Shown: positions 45,519 through 57,440 of the stretch, in pieces
Layout of the letters: the number at the start of each line of letters is the position of its first letter
Numbering within the stretch: the stretch's first letter is position 1
Assembly: GCA_003439945.1 (NCBI GenBank)
Contig: QVRM01000940.1
Coordinates: forward strand, 337,501-401,500
Origin: Dermanyssus gallinae
Lineage: Eukaryota; Arthropoda; Arachnida; Mesostigmata; Dermanyssidae
Reading direction: 5' to 3'
Length of the DNA: 64,000 nt
The notes under the pieces: model-generated
Seen by the model: the letters and a program-made list of their open reading frames with translations, nothing else
Database searches by the model: none
Told to the model about the DNA's origin: nothing
Made by a program: the position numbers and the translations under genes

Positions 45519-47190
45519 CCATAGCGACTAACATATGCAATTACGTCGACTTATATACATTCTTTGATATTTCAATCATATTTCAATGTAAAGTTAACTT
45601 TTGCCAGTTTCCAAGAGTTTGCAAAAACCTGAGGATGTTCAGGAGGGGTTTATTAGAACATGGTTGTCATTTTGGCGTGATTCGCTTATCAAGTGCACCT
45701 TCTGAAAGTAATACAGAACTCATTCGTGGAGACTACAAATTATACAAAATAAAACGACAAATGTTACCTCTTATATATAAGCAAATAAACATATATTGAT
45801 TCAGTAAAAGTAGAAAAGAAAATGGACAAAATACTACGCCCCGATTACCTTCTGTTTTAAAGGAGGATTTGTAGGCCTTAAGATGCAACAAAAGGTTATC
45901 GGTGGACAACTTGCTGAATTCCTTGAAGTAAATCGTGCGTTGCCAAGACGTTGACATGCTTGAAGTTACTTCGAGGTTCGTACGCTACGTATAGTTTTCC
46001 ACTCAGTGAGTAACAACAGTAAATTTAACTGTTTGTGCGCGAGCCGTTTACCGCTCTCACGCACAACTCAACGACCAAGGAGCCCTGCGAGGAACGAAGC
46101 TTTCTCGGAAAGCTAATTGGTCGGAACCGGTCGAGCCCATCGAATAACAAGGCTAGTTTCTGTGTAAATTATCCAGTCGACCGCATAATTGCCGCTACGT
46201 CATCTAACTCTGTACCCTCTGTACCCAACTCCCTGCACAGGGCCATTCTTTCAGAAACTCAATTTCATTGACTCTTTTGTGTACGCGTAGATAGACCTTG
46301 GGTGGGTGGAGAGGAATTGAAGTTAGACACACACACGCACCGTGCCTCTCGCCCTAATTTCCGCCTTGTTCCCCTTGTATCTGTCTGTCTGTCGGACTAT
46401 CTATGTAATTGCGTCAGCCGTCGTTCCGCTAAACTTCAACTAGCCAATATTGACGCCTCGCCTGAATGCAAGACTAGGGCTCCGTTTTCTGTTCACTCGC
46501 CAAAAGCCGAACAACAACGGGAAGCTAATCATGACCCTAATGTTTTTCATAGCGACAGCACGCGGTGGCGAAGGGGCAGAAGAAGGTCTATTTATCAAAG
46601 TCGGCCTAAACCAGCCTCAATTGCGGCACGGTCACGAAACTGTTAATGCCAACTGGTAGTCGCAGACGTAGAAGTGGCTCAGCTCGGTTATTGGCGGGAC
46701 TCAGGCCGTCATCACAATAGAAAAAGACTACGTAAGATCGACAAACACCGACCGCGAATCAAATGTCATAGTGATGCTCATTTTGGAAAAAAAACAAGCC
46801 GAGTTCCCCAAGAAAGCAGGTTTCGCTCCTACAAAAAAGCACAAGGTTGTTGTTGACCAATAACGCTTGTTTCTATAGCTCCGATCGGGTGCCTGGAGGC
46901 AGCGTCTTTAAAGTTTCCAAACGGTGGTATCTCCCTAACTTTTCCATTCTTCCTGCTTCCTTGCTCTGCCCCAACAGCCAAATAAATCCTTATCATATGA
47001 GTAACGGCCGCGCGGATGAGGTCAAAAACGACGAGGCTTGGAACGTGTCTGAAAAGCACGTATAGAGCAAAGATGGGCCTATCTACTTGACTAGTTTCTT
47101 CCTACAGACTACGGCGACGTCGTACTGGGTAGTTCCTAGTTAAACATTACAAATATAGCAAGTCTGTGCATTTTTTTTTGACGCAAGGGG
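45519..47190. other. No recognisable gene or element
   Basis: ORFs up to 114 codons (46302-46646) show no known motif. Base composition is moderate between about 46.0 and 46.7 kb. Confidence 0.45.
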
Positions 47191-47204
47191 TGAAACTGTC
47201 CAAC

Positions 47205-47400
47205 ATGTTCGCCCATATGGCACCGAGCAACATGGCTTAGTGACAAAGCCTTTGCCTTGCATTCGGCACTGGGTTCGAGACCTGGACCAACCACTCTTAA
47301 ATTGGTTTGCATGGTTTCTAATTTAGACAAGGTAAATGCCGGAGTGGATTAAAATTAACCATGACATGAAAAACCGTAAACAAGCAATAGCCTTACGAAA
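47205..47400 (+). mobile_element. tRNA-derived SINE of a second family
   Basis: An A-box-like TGGCTTAGTGA (47233-47243) and a B box GGTTCGAGACC (47272-47282) have tRNA-like spacing. The body that follows (47308-47370) is repeated at about 47862-47925. It differs from the SINE at 28.65 and 54.4 kb. Confidence 0.65.
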
Positions 47401-47857
47401 AATCTTAAAAATATACATATATAACAGTAAATGACAAGGCCCGAGGATATGCTTTATTGCTTTAAACGTTGGTAATGTAGATACTTTTGATATTAAGCAT
47501 AGCCGATCGCAGTATACCACACGCAGTGCTGGACGTTAAGCAACCCATACCTATACATGAGCTATAAGAGGGGGGGTAAGCTAATGAACGTGGCATGTAC
47601 TACTACAAATCCGAACTCCTTTGGGGAGTCACTGTTCTAGAGTTAAGTGAATTGTTGGTAAATAAGCAGTCCTACGATAGCAAAATGCTTATCAGGGCAC
47701 CACGCAGCATAGCAGAATAAGCTCATTTAAACCTTATGTTTATCTGTAGCGCAATGATACAGGATTTGCCTCGTAGACTACTTTGACAATCGTTTTGGTA
47801 AGCAGAAGGGGCAGAGAGAGCAAGGTCGCTTCGTAGCAAAAAAATAGCCTTGCATTG

Positions 47858-47930
47858 GTATTCAAGGTTTCCAATGTAGACAAAGTAGGTGCCGGAGTGG
47901 ACTATAACCTGCCATGATCGAACAGAAAGG
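47858..47930 (+). repeat. SINE body fragment, second copy
   Basis: Aligns with 47308-47375, sharing TAGACAA followed by TGCCGGAGTGGA and CCATGA. The tRNA-like head is absent, so this copy is 5' truncated. Confidence 0.6.
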
Positions 47931-48681
47931 AAAACACGGGAAGATGTCTGAATGTTGAAACACAGATGTTTGCATAAACGAGATGATGCACCATCATCCA
48001 TTCAGCCATCCATCGTTATTAAAGGGATGATAAATTCGTCTAATCGTTAATAAATAATTATTTATACGAAAATTCTGATGATGCTCTCTAATAGAGAAAA
48101 ATGTTGACGCGAGCGATTCTCTCTTAGCCAACCACCGATTTCGAAGTGCAAACGCAATCCCGTGCAGATAACCTTGTTCGTGCGCGACTCATTCAAATTG
48201 GCGGCCGAGAGGACTGGAAGGACGGCTCCGGCGCTGGCACGACTGCATCGACTCTGGCTGCGCTTCGATGTAGTTGAAGTAGGTGCCCAGACTCGACAGT
48301 AATGAAAGGTGACATTGCTCTGGGTTGGCTCTCTGTCTAGATACGCGAGATGCGCCACTCAACATCGTTCTCGAGGGAATGTTCGCTGCCTTCTGCTGCT
48401 GCTAGCACCGATGTTGGGATGATCATACAAATAGGTCATACGAAACGCAAGCACACACGCATACAAACAGATACACATAAAAGGTTGATCGGCTATGCCT
48501 CTAACTGGAACCGAGACTGCGCGTCTGAGACAGCCGCGCCATGCTTATTAGCTCTGCAAATTTCACTCCTTGCATTGGAACAACGTTGCAGCTGGATATG
48601 GTTGTGTTACAGAATAATTAGAAAAAATCCATTGCCTAATATTTGCACCTAGATTGGGGTACGTATATATATATATACATA
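47931..48681. other. No recognisable gene
   Basis: No motif found. It ends with a short TA run (about 48663-48677) at the left end of a foldback transposon. Confidence 0.5.
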
Positions 48682-49818
48682 CAGGGACATTCATATAAAT
48701 AAATACTTATTTCGAGGTTTGGTAGAACTCGGCAAGAAAATACTTTTTCCCAATGGAAGGAGGGGGCGGCAACGTCATGTTTAGGAGAGAAAGAATGATA
48801 TTTATAAAAGTAGTTATTCTGCCTTTTTCTCCTACATAGTTGTGCAAAATTTACGTTTGCGGGAGAGCCAGTCAACGCATCAAGGAACAGATTATACCGA
48901 CGTGTTTTGCGGAGAACAATGAAAGGCACTTCATTGCACAATAAAAGGCACTTCACTAGCTTGCGTAGCAAAAAGCGAATAACCAGATTAATGTAAGTAA
49001 TAAAAATTCGATATGTTACATTAACGCTTTTACGTGAAAAATCGTAAAGTTTTTCCAATATGGCCAAAAATGTACGTCTAAGAAAACACTTTTTTGCAAG
49101 AGTAAATTTAATGCCCACGATTTTCGTTCCAAAGTGATGGTGCTGCGTTACGTGGTTCCCAAGTAACTAAGCTTTTTCGACAGTCATAGTTGTCATGTTT
49201 TACGTGCAAGCTTTCACGTTCAGAACCGTAAAAATTTGCCAAGACGTTTCCGCCCCTCCTTCCAAAAGCATAAAAAAAATGCATGCCGAGTTCTACCAAA
49301 CCTCAAAATATGTACCTGAGTTTCTCTTACAGCCTACGCAAGTGTGCATGCCTTCGGTTTCGATATGGCTATCTAAAAATCTTAGTTACTTGGTATCTAC
49401 GTAACGCAGCACCATCACTTTGGTACAAAAATGGTGGGCTATTAATTTGCTATTGTATGAGAGTGGTCTTTTATACTTACATTTTTGGTCGTAATGGAAA
49501 AATGTAACGATTTTTCACGAAAAAGCGTTATTGTAAGACATAACAATATATAGACCTTTTATGACTTTCTTAATCTGGCTACTAAATTCGCTACGCAAGC
49601 TAGTGAAGTGTCGTCCTTCATGCGTTGACTGGTTCTCCCGCAAACGTAGATTTCGCATAACTATGTAGGACAAAAAAAGGCAGAAGAACTACTTCTATAA
49701 TTTTCACTCTCACTCGTAGACAAGACGTTTCGGCTCTCTGTTTCCATTGGGAAAACTTATTTTCTTGCTGAGTTCTACCAAACCTTAAAATAAGTACATA
49801 TTGATATGAATGACCCTG
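48682..49818. mobile_element. Foldback DNA transposon, 1137 bp, arms of about 450-500 bp
   Basis: The ends are inverted repeats beginning CAGGGWCATTCATAT, flanked by TA on both sides within TA-rich DNA (48680-48681 and 49819-49820). The left arm (48682 to about 49185) and right arm (about 49366-49818) pair over nearly their whole length with small indels. Shared blocks include GGTTTGGTAGAACTC, TTTGCGGGAGA and GTGATGGTGCTGCGTTACGT. A third copy of the subterminal sequence lies in the centre (about 49240-49316). There is no transposase, so it is non-autonomous; TA flanks suggest mobilisation by a Tc1/mariner-type enzyme. Confidence 0.9.
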
Positions 49819-49820
49819 TA

Positions 49821-49822
49821 TG

Positions 49823-49882
<60 letters not shown>

Positions 49883-49905
49883 TTTTTATATATATATATA
49901 TATTT
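49821..49905. repeat. Interrupted (TA)n with a T tract
   Basis: TA runs broken by a T-rich stretch at about 49875-49888, immediately right of the foldback transposon. Confidence 0.9.
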
Positions 49906-51647
49906 GTTATTGTAAAATAGGGTATATATTCAGATAACAGGCACGTTCGTAGTTTTCATCATTCCTTTACATCACAAGTGCAAAGTTACAAACGGCGGTA
50001 AAAGCGGTTTTTTCATCGAATATATATGAATAACCATCAAAGAAAGCTCTATACTTGCTTATTTCTTGCGCCAGCGATTTCGGAGTGCATCGTTACTATA
50101 GGTGTCAGCAGCAGTCGGGCTGAGTCTCAAAGCACATGCGTACGACCGTTGACGCCTTAGAGTGCAGCGTTTCGACTTTGTTCAAAGGCATCGCGTGACG
50201 CTAGGTAAAATCGTGTTCTCGTTCACGATCGCGAAGAAGAACGGCTGAACGCGTTCTTTGTGGGCTTCTATAACCCTCAGTTTTAAAAGTTTTAGTGTCT
50301 CGAGATGGCAGTGTGCTTCGCCGCAAGGGACTGTCGGGTCGTGACGAAATGGGCCTAAACATCACCATCTCGCATGCGACATATTGGCTGACCTGTACCT
50401 TGATAATGTTCCCGCCTGACCAACCAGAATACTGATATCTATCGGGATCCTGGTTTGAGTCGTCAGCTCTAGGTACGTAGGCGAAATCAACGCGTCTGTG
50501 GCAACGTCATTAAAACGTTCTAAAATAATTCGTGATCAGTGAGGTGACCTCTTTCAGGGAGATTTAACAATCGGGAGGTGCGTAAAGAGGCGCAGAGTAA
50601 GGTTGTCACCCCGTGTGCGCCGATAACTATAAGTTTTTTGCAAGGAGTGCGCAAAACTACCGCAACGCCTTCTCGCCATAACGGCGTACGGAACAGCGTC
50701 AGTTCAGCTGTGTATTCACTGTGTGTAATTTCAGTTTTAGAAATAGCCTACGGACGGTACTTATTAGTCGATCAAGCCTAGCGTTGTAGGTGGCCTAGCC
50801 TTGCGGTTAGTGTGTTCGCTGAATGTCAGCGAAATAGTTGCTCATTAGAATAATCAAAAACATATTTCACTTAGAACAGCAGTAAAGAATATTAAACGGC
50901 GAACAGAAACATAAAAACACTAAATACATTCGTCGCTTCTATTATGCATAAAATAGATAGACGGCAATGGGGAGCAGAGTGATATGGTCCTCAAAACCCA
51001 GGTTTGCAGTGATATGATCTTCCAGATCACGCGTTAGTGTAGCCGTAAATATGTGATTTCAAGTATGGTTCAGTCAAATTCAGAGGCTTCGAATTTTGGC
51101 ATGCAATATACTTGAACATATAGAGCAGTACACCGTCCCTTGACACCAGCATTGAATTCCTGACTGCTGCGGAAGAAATAGAGCGGGTCTCCCGGTCAAA
51201 AACACACTTCTGATCAACGTAAATGCAGAAAAACAATATTTTAGCGTTTGTCGGCGTAGCTTAGTTCTCTGAATATAAATTTTGAGATATTGACGGGTCA
51301 ACATCCTCGAATTCTGGTTTAAAAACGTTCTACACTGCAGTTTATAATATTTATCCATCAGCAGTTTATAATAATTCAGTCCTTAAACCTGATATTGTTG
51401 ATTATTAGACGTATCAGCGAGCACTGTGCTTGTTATTCTGGTGTAAGTTTGAATAGAAAAACTGTTGTACAAGCATGTATAACAAAATTGTCTGTGCGCT
51501 TTTGCCACGTACAATTGAATGCGCTTTCTTACCCTCCACTAAAATAACAAATAAAGTGCATAAATTTACAACGAATACGATTAGATTGTGAAATGTATCG
51601 CAGCTAACATTAAAAGCATGTTTTACGCTAACAAAGTTACGTAGGAT

Positions 51648-51649
<2 letters not shown>
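49906..51649. other. No recognisable gene
   Basis: A GCGGTTAGTGTGTTCGCTGAATG string near 50800 resembles a tRNA-like A-box region but has no B box. No other motif seen. Confidence 0.45.
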
Positions 51650-51708
<59 letters not shown>

Positions 51709-51755
51709 AAAAAAAAGATATATATACATATACATATAAATATATATATATATAT
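51650..51755. repeat. (TA)n microsatellite cluster
   Basis: About 28 TA units to 51705, then an A tract and further TA-rich sequence. Confidence 0.95.
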
Positions 51756-52520
51756 AAAAGAGAGATACTTACGCTCCGCCGCCAATGGAGGTTACGCATT
51801 GGCATATGGCAGGAGCCAGCAGATCCCCCTTCACTCCCTCCTATCAGGGTTCAGAAGGGGGTGCCACGCTACTCCTAGCCGACGATCGAACGCGATCACC
51901 TCGCGATTCCGCGTTGCACCCCAGAATATACACCCCCCCCCCCCTCCCGAAGGGTGGTTCGGTCTACTCCAGAGCAGGGTGCACTCACCGCTGCGAAAGA
52001 CAGCAACGAGCAGACGTGGGTCTCTCGCCGGGAGGTCTGCTTTCATGTGACGTAGTCCCATCTCATTATGCCTATTAAGCCAAGCCAGCAGGCGTCCCAA
52101 TCGGTACCACCTAGGCCCGCGGCATTGACCGATCGGCCCAGTTCCAGTGTGCAGTACACGTTCCATTATATAGTAAATAACCTTAACAGCCCTCGAATGG
52201 GCCACGACAGTATGACGATAAGTAGTCGTTGCCACATAATCTATATCGTATGCCTTGCCTTCCATGCTCGCAATAGGGACCTCGGGAATGTTACTATCGG
52301 GAGTTTATACATCTGACTAACTTTCTATTGTGAAGTTCTAGTGAAGGTACCCACAGCACGCGTAAGTCGCGCACCGCAGCCAACAACGCTGAAACGAGAG
52401 TCATAGTTACTCCCGTCGTCTTGCCCTACCCTGTCCACGAATAGGGACTCCTTTGGATGGCGAGGCGACGCGCATTAGCACAGGACAGCGGCTTGGTGTT
52501 ATCCTAGTTGTTCTTCATTG
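51756..52520. other. GC-richer sequence, no recognised motif
   Basis: Overlapping ORFs on both strands (51785-52078 forward and 52265-51831 reverse) lack recognisable domains. A C-rich tract lies near 51932-51946. It could be flanking or upstream LINE sequence too decayed to read. Confidence 0.4.
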
Positions 52521-53164
52521 ATGTTGTTGTGGTTACCTTGTAGACGCTTTGGCGCATCATGGCTTGTCATGCGCCTTAAGTGCAGGCCGAAGAGCACGCC
52601 TCTCGGCTTTAAATGATACTTTTAGTCGAGAACGGAGGTCTGCTGGCTTTCCGTGTGTACTCGAACATCCGGGTTTATCCAGAGACGATGGAAAAGGTCT
52701 GACAGTCGTACTCTAACCCCCTTTGAGCGTGGATGCATGCTTGTTTAAGACGCAACTGTAACCGACTCATTAGCCCTTTTGATGGTCGGTGCAGATGCGA
52801 ACCAGGCAGTTCATGCGTCTAGGTTAGCAGAGGCTAACAAATGTATAAAATACTCTGGCATTGGTTATTTGCACCAATTTTGTGCGTTGGCTTTCGAAAA
52901 ATTGGGAGGACCAGGCCCGCTTACACCGAAATTGATTCAGCGCGTAGGTTCAGCGCCTTACCTTTCCACGGGAGACTCGAGAGCATTGGAATCTTTGTGT
53001 CAGAGGCTGTCGCTCGACATTCAACGCGGAAATGCAGCATCTGTTCGGGGCACATTGCCGAACTGGACTAATCCTGGGTTAGAGAACCCGTAACTACACG
53101 TTAACGCGGAGTCAATTATTCACTCCAAAGTGTTAACTAAAAGTAACTAGTTATATAATAAACC

Positions 53165-53198
<34 letters not shown>
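52521..53198 (+). pseudogene. RLE-type LINE, 5'-truncated copy, decayed, ending at (TA)n
   Basis: From about 52528 one frame reads [20 protein letters not shown], the knuckle region, then [20 protein letters not shown] and [12 protein letters not shown], and stops at about 52714. The RLE motif RPD is destroyed at this frameshift, though DATVTDSLA continues near 52748 in another frame. The frame 52779-53093 holds the C-terminal FEKLGGPGPLT and SLDIQRGNAASVRGTLP blocks. A short 3'-UTR leads into (TA)n at 53169-53198. The RT part is missing. Confidence 0.8.
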
Positions 53199-53201
<3 letters not shown>

Positions 53202-53384
53202 ACAAACCAATTGCTTCGCTTGACACGTAGAAAAACTAAAGAGCCATTTCCTAACTTTGGAATAAGAAGTTTTGGGGAAGTGATTTAACGAATGTCATGA
53301 GGAATGCTTCCCCTGATGGTATGGCAGGGCATAGTCTCTAGATTTATAATACAGCAAAGACATTTACAACGTTGCGGCAACGTT

Positions 53385-53900
53385 CTACGGCTCCGCGACG
53401 CAACGTTCTACGGCACCTAGGAGAAAATAACTGCCAATATAGGTCCTTCCACGAGTAATGCTAAGACCTAGGATTGCAATCAGGAGCGTGTTAAGCAAGT
53501 CAATCTGCAGAAGCTTGTGCACCACGTAGAGAGCGCTAACTGAGTTACTATGTAGTATGGCAGGCATGACTCTCAGTGCTTTATTTTGAATTAACCTGGC
53601 CCTTTGAAGAATTAATTCATACACACTTCCCGAGAGAAGAAGGCCGCATCAGAGTACTGATATATATAACGTTTTATAAACTATAATCAAGCTGTTAACA
53701 AAGACGCCTATCACTCGCAGAGACAATACTTTGTCATACAACTAGGTACGTCATACTGGCGTTGATAACAAGCACTATTGTATTTAAAATATTTACATTT
53801 GCGAAAGGCAGTGCTGCAACTCAGAGTGAATATGAATTAAAAAGCGTGAGCCTAAGAAGAAGCGTGGTATTGTCAGCAAATACAATTGGCTTGCCTAGAT
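53385..53900 (-). pseudogene. LINE RT end and C-terminal fragment, reverse strand
   Basis: Reading leftward, FADNTTLLLRL is a degraded FADDT active-site box (53880-53869). After frameshifts the frame 53624-53385 reads LILQRARLIQNKALRVM then LYVVHKLLQIDLL, the LQ-NKALR-type C-terminal domain found after RT in CR1/Jockey-like LINEs. It is a small fragment with no recognised 3' tail. Confidence 0.6.
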
Positions 53901-54340
53901 AGAGATAGAACTACTAGTTTGAGGGTTTCAACCATATACAGTCAGTGAAAAATGATACAGCCACCCCTTTTTATATTGAACGTTTTTGTCAAAAATTTGC
54001 CACATTACACACATCTATTATATCCAATCGTGATACATGCTCCACTACGTGTGATACATGCTCATAGAGTAACAGCGGAGACTTTCATCCACATTTGGGG
54101 TTTCGAATTACTCTGAAATACGAGATCTCTATATTTGACATAGCTACACCGCAAATAAATTATACAGCCACTAGCAAGATGTATGTCTTAGCGAGTGAAT
54201 TAAGCGTAATAACGACGTTTAAGCTTATGTTACGGCTCGACGGAGACAAAGGCAGCAACTATACCTAATACTCAGTGAACTTCCCGTCAAGTTAGATGAC
54301 CCTAAAATATGGTTAGGAAATAGCGTTAAACAAGCCGGAC
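53901..54340. other. No recognisable gene
   Basis: AT-rich with no motif. Confidence 0.5.
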
Positions 54341-54449
54341 CTCCCATGAATACAAATTTGCAACGGTGGGGTTCGAACCCGCGCACCTATGTGTCTCCTC
54401 CGGTCTCGAGGCGCAGACGCATGCCACCACGCTAACGGGCTCGACAGTG
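54341..54449 (-). mobile_element. tRNA-derived SINE, copy 2
   Basis: The reverse complement has an A-box-like TAGCGTGGTGGCAT (54434-54421) and a perfect-consensus B box GGTTCGAACCC (54379-54369). It matches 28649-28757 along the head and about 20 bp of body. The B box is better preserved here than in copy 1. Confidence 0.78.
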
Positions 54450-54599
54450 CCAACCAGACCAGTAGCAATTCGCGGATCACAAGTAAAAAACGTAGTCATG
54501 CGTAAACGCGGGGCAGCAAGGACTCAAGTCGATCCCCCCTCTAATAGAAGCTAACAAACTTTTAGAGCTGTTAGGGGCTCACTAAATCTACTGAATTAT

Positions 54600-55319
54600 C
54601 GAGCCATAGTAGTAGTCGTCGTCGTCGTCGTAGTAGTAGTAGTAATAGTAATAGTTATAGTACATTTGCTACATATGTAGTAGTCAAAATCAATTTTGGA
54701 TTTGACGCTTAAGCCGTTTTGTTCGTTGAGGGCTTATTCGTGTTCGGGTTCAAGGCGTTGGGGGCAACGACGACGACGACGACAATATTAACCATGACCT
54801 CCGTGACTACAGCGGACGTAACTCGACGTGACTTCTCGTGTTCATGTTTATCAAGACAATGTCTCGTCGGAGTGGTGTGGCAAGCGGCGTACGTGCGCGG
54901 ATAACCGGAATGTGTTGCTGGCCATAAACATGCGAGTTAACTGTTAGGAGAATAGGAAACACCGGCGACAAGTCGACGCTTCTCTGAGCTTGAAGAACGC
55001 TCGCGGCTACTGCTGTTGTTTCTGCTGTTGCTGCTGCTGCTGCTCGATGCGCTTCGTGTTGTAGAAAAATTATGACCATGACACGAGAGCAGTCGCGCGT
55101 GGACTTCACACCACCGCGTTAATGGACGCAGTGAATGACGTCCCAGCCGGGCGGCCGGTTCACGAATGAGCGCACGGACCGACTCACCAATTCCTGGCAC
55201 TCTGCGCGTTATCGAGTAAGCAAACTGCAGTGGTCATTTTACACAGACCATCAACAGCACCAAGAAACATTAACAGCAGCAAGAACAACAACAATTAGGG
55301 CAACAATAACCATAACAGC

Positions 55320-55359
<40 letters not shown>

Positions 55360-55380
55360 GCAACGTCCGTTTGGCTGACA
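54600..55380. repeat. Cluster of trinucleotide repeats (GTA/GTC, ACG, GCT, CAA)
   Basis: Runs of GTAGTA and GTCGTC at about 54607-54650, ACGACG at about 54769-54782, TGCTGCTGC at about 55023-55045, and (ACA)n/(CAA)n at about 55315-55360. ORFs here translate as Thr, Ser or Cys runs and reflect repeats. Confidence 0.85.
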
Positions 55381-57440
55381 TGATTTTGGCCTGTCACCGG
55401 AGTTTTCTAGTACGGTGGATGGAAGAGAACATGGTTGAAAAAACAAAGCCAGTTTTTCTGCCACAGTTTGTAGACTTTGAGCCTTTTGCAAGCGTCGAAG
55501 TTGAACAAGTGTCAACTGGATGTGTTTGTTGATGAATAATAGAACATTCGAATTGGCCTGTCGCAGCTTATCTGCTGTACAGTACGAGAGCGACTTGAAG
55601 ATATTTTTCACCCGTTAGTTTCTATGCAATCTCTCCTGTCTTGGATGGCAGACTTAAACAGTTTAATTTTTGTTAACATATTATTAGTTCTAATTCCAGA
55701 GAACATTGAAATAGATGGGTCGTGACTAAGGATCCATGATCTTTTGAATGCAATACACTAACATCTAATTAGATCACTACGCTTAATTTGCAAGTGCAAG
55801 AATTATAAAAAATAAGGCCATGTAGTGGTACTTTGTTGCCCGCGCTCCTAAGCAGCAGCGTTTCATTTGCGTTCATAGAGTGAATGCCATTGTCACGGTT
55901 ACTGTTTAATTTGTTGTAACACTGATTTAAAAAACGAAGTTAGTGATTAATGCTATATGCAATATGACCGTTTACAGACGCATGCATCGCAAATGTCGCC
56001 GTTTCTTTCAATTTAGCTGGCTTTATGCGATTGCTTCGCACAAATAGTGCTACCGTTCGTATAACTTCACCGAGACCTTTTGCAGTATACTAAAATGGTT
56101 TTGCAAGTTTAGGATCATTCTATGAAAGACCGAATGAACAGTGAGTGTGCTATTTTGAGGATAGCGGCAAAGCTCTGTAGTTGCAAAAATATTATATTTC
56201 TGCGACAGGTTCAACGTCTAAATATGCATGTGCTAGCTTGTTTGAGAACGACACGTTTGCACGCCAATACCTATAAATATTGCTTTACTCTGATAAAAAA
56301 AAAACTAGCATCGCAAGGGTGTTTGGTGTCTGTTTTATATAGTGTAGGTGCTTGACTCGTGAATACTCACCCATCTATCGCGGTCTCCAGGACCATTATA
56401 GTGACCTCAGGGACTTCACCGCTTGCAATTAGAGTGCTATTCACTTGGTAGTTGTGACAATTGAGTTCAACAGTACGTTTACGGAGTAGCACCAGTAAAC
56501 ATAAAGCAATGTGCAGCAGGAAAGAGAAGTAATTATCCTTGCTGGATCTGTTTTTACTAAGACATGCATGCATACTTTTGTAAATTAGTATAATTTTAAT
56601 TGTTTTAAACGCGCCACTTTTCTTAAGCAAGTAAAGGCATGCTCTGCTCATTTCCTTGGAAATACACCGCCGGACAAGAGTGGCGAACCAGCCTCCAGTT
56701 GGACCAAGGCGTCCGGCAAGGTAAGTACGGAGGGGGACTCGCAAGGTCCGTGTCAGGCGGAACCTGTAGAATTTTTACATAAAATAGAAACGCTCACCGG
56801 CGAGCTCTTCTGCGTGCCCGCAAGCCGAATAATTATGATATGGATGTTGCGGTAAAGCCTTGGCGGACAAACTCAAGGCTGCCCTAAAGGTTGCCAGAAA
56901 TAAAAAAAGTAAACCTTGCCAGCGCCGATATCGGCACATAAACGGGAGAAAGATGGACATCCCAACCAGCCCTGAACACTAGGAGGCAGGGATGCCAATG
57001 TTCTCTTGGAGCTACTGCCCAGACGCAGGCGGAAATCTATTGCGGTCTTAAAATGAATTGCATGGTATTTGACAACCGCTCCCGCCTTCAGATAGTTAAG
57101 CATGGCAGCGGCTACGGCATTACCTAGATCGATGTGGCTATTGCTGGGCGTTTTTTGCTCTTGCTGCTGCAGGCCTAATATTTTACTCAATGTTTTGAAT
57201 AATCTTTTAGATGACTTATCTTGCCTTTAAGCGGAGTGACATTTTACTTTTTATCATAGCCAAAGAAATTAAACGCGCCGTCAACAGATGGGTCACCGCG
57301 GAGACCCACCGGAGGAGACTCGCAGCCCTCGAATGCATGGCGACGAAGGACCTCATCATTAATAATACCTCGTGAATCGATCTAGCAATGACGGGTCAAA
57401 CAGAGGCCCATCGGATTTAAAACTGAACAATACTGCAGGA
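55381..57440. other. No recognised gene
   Basis: A strong splice-donor-like AAGGTAAGTAC lies at about 56717 on the forward strand, with no recognisable exon before it. The ORF 57190-56873 (reverse) has no motif. Sequence after about 57230 may already belong to the LINE that follows. Confidence 0.4.

Noticed and set aside
50795..50830. tRNA-like A box as a SINE
   Set aside because: There is no B box at the expected distance and no second copy was found.
51646..52050. ORFs starting with long Tyr-Ile runs here and at 13322, 18553, 34676, 38551, 40215 and 41523
   Set aside because: They are translations of (TA)n microsatellites, not proteins.
54341..54449. True tRNA gene
   Set aside because: The same head occurs at 28.65 kb with shared non-tRNA flank, and the cloverleaf is not convincing. 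A SINE is more likely.
55270..55611. Reverse ORF with a long Cys run
   Set aside because: It is the complement of the (ACA)n/(CAA)n repeat.
56711..56725. Splice donor AAGGTAAGTAC as evidence for a host exon
   Set aside because: The string is a good consensus but no conserved coding exon precedes it. Chance occurrence is plausible.
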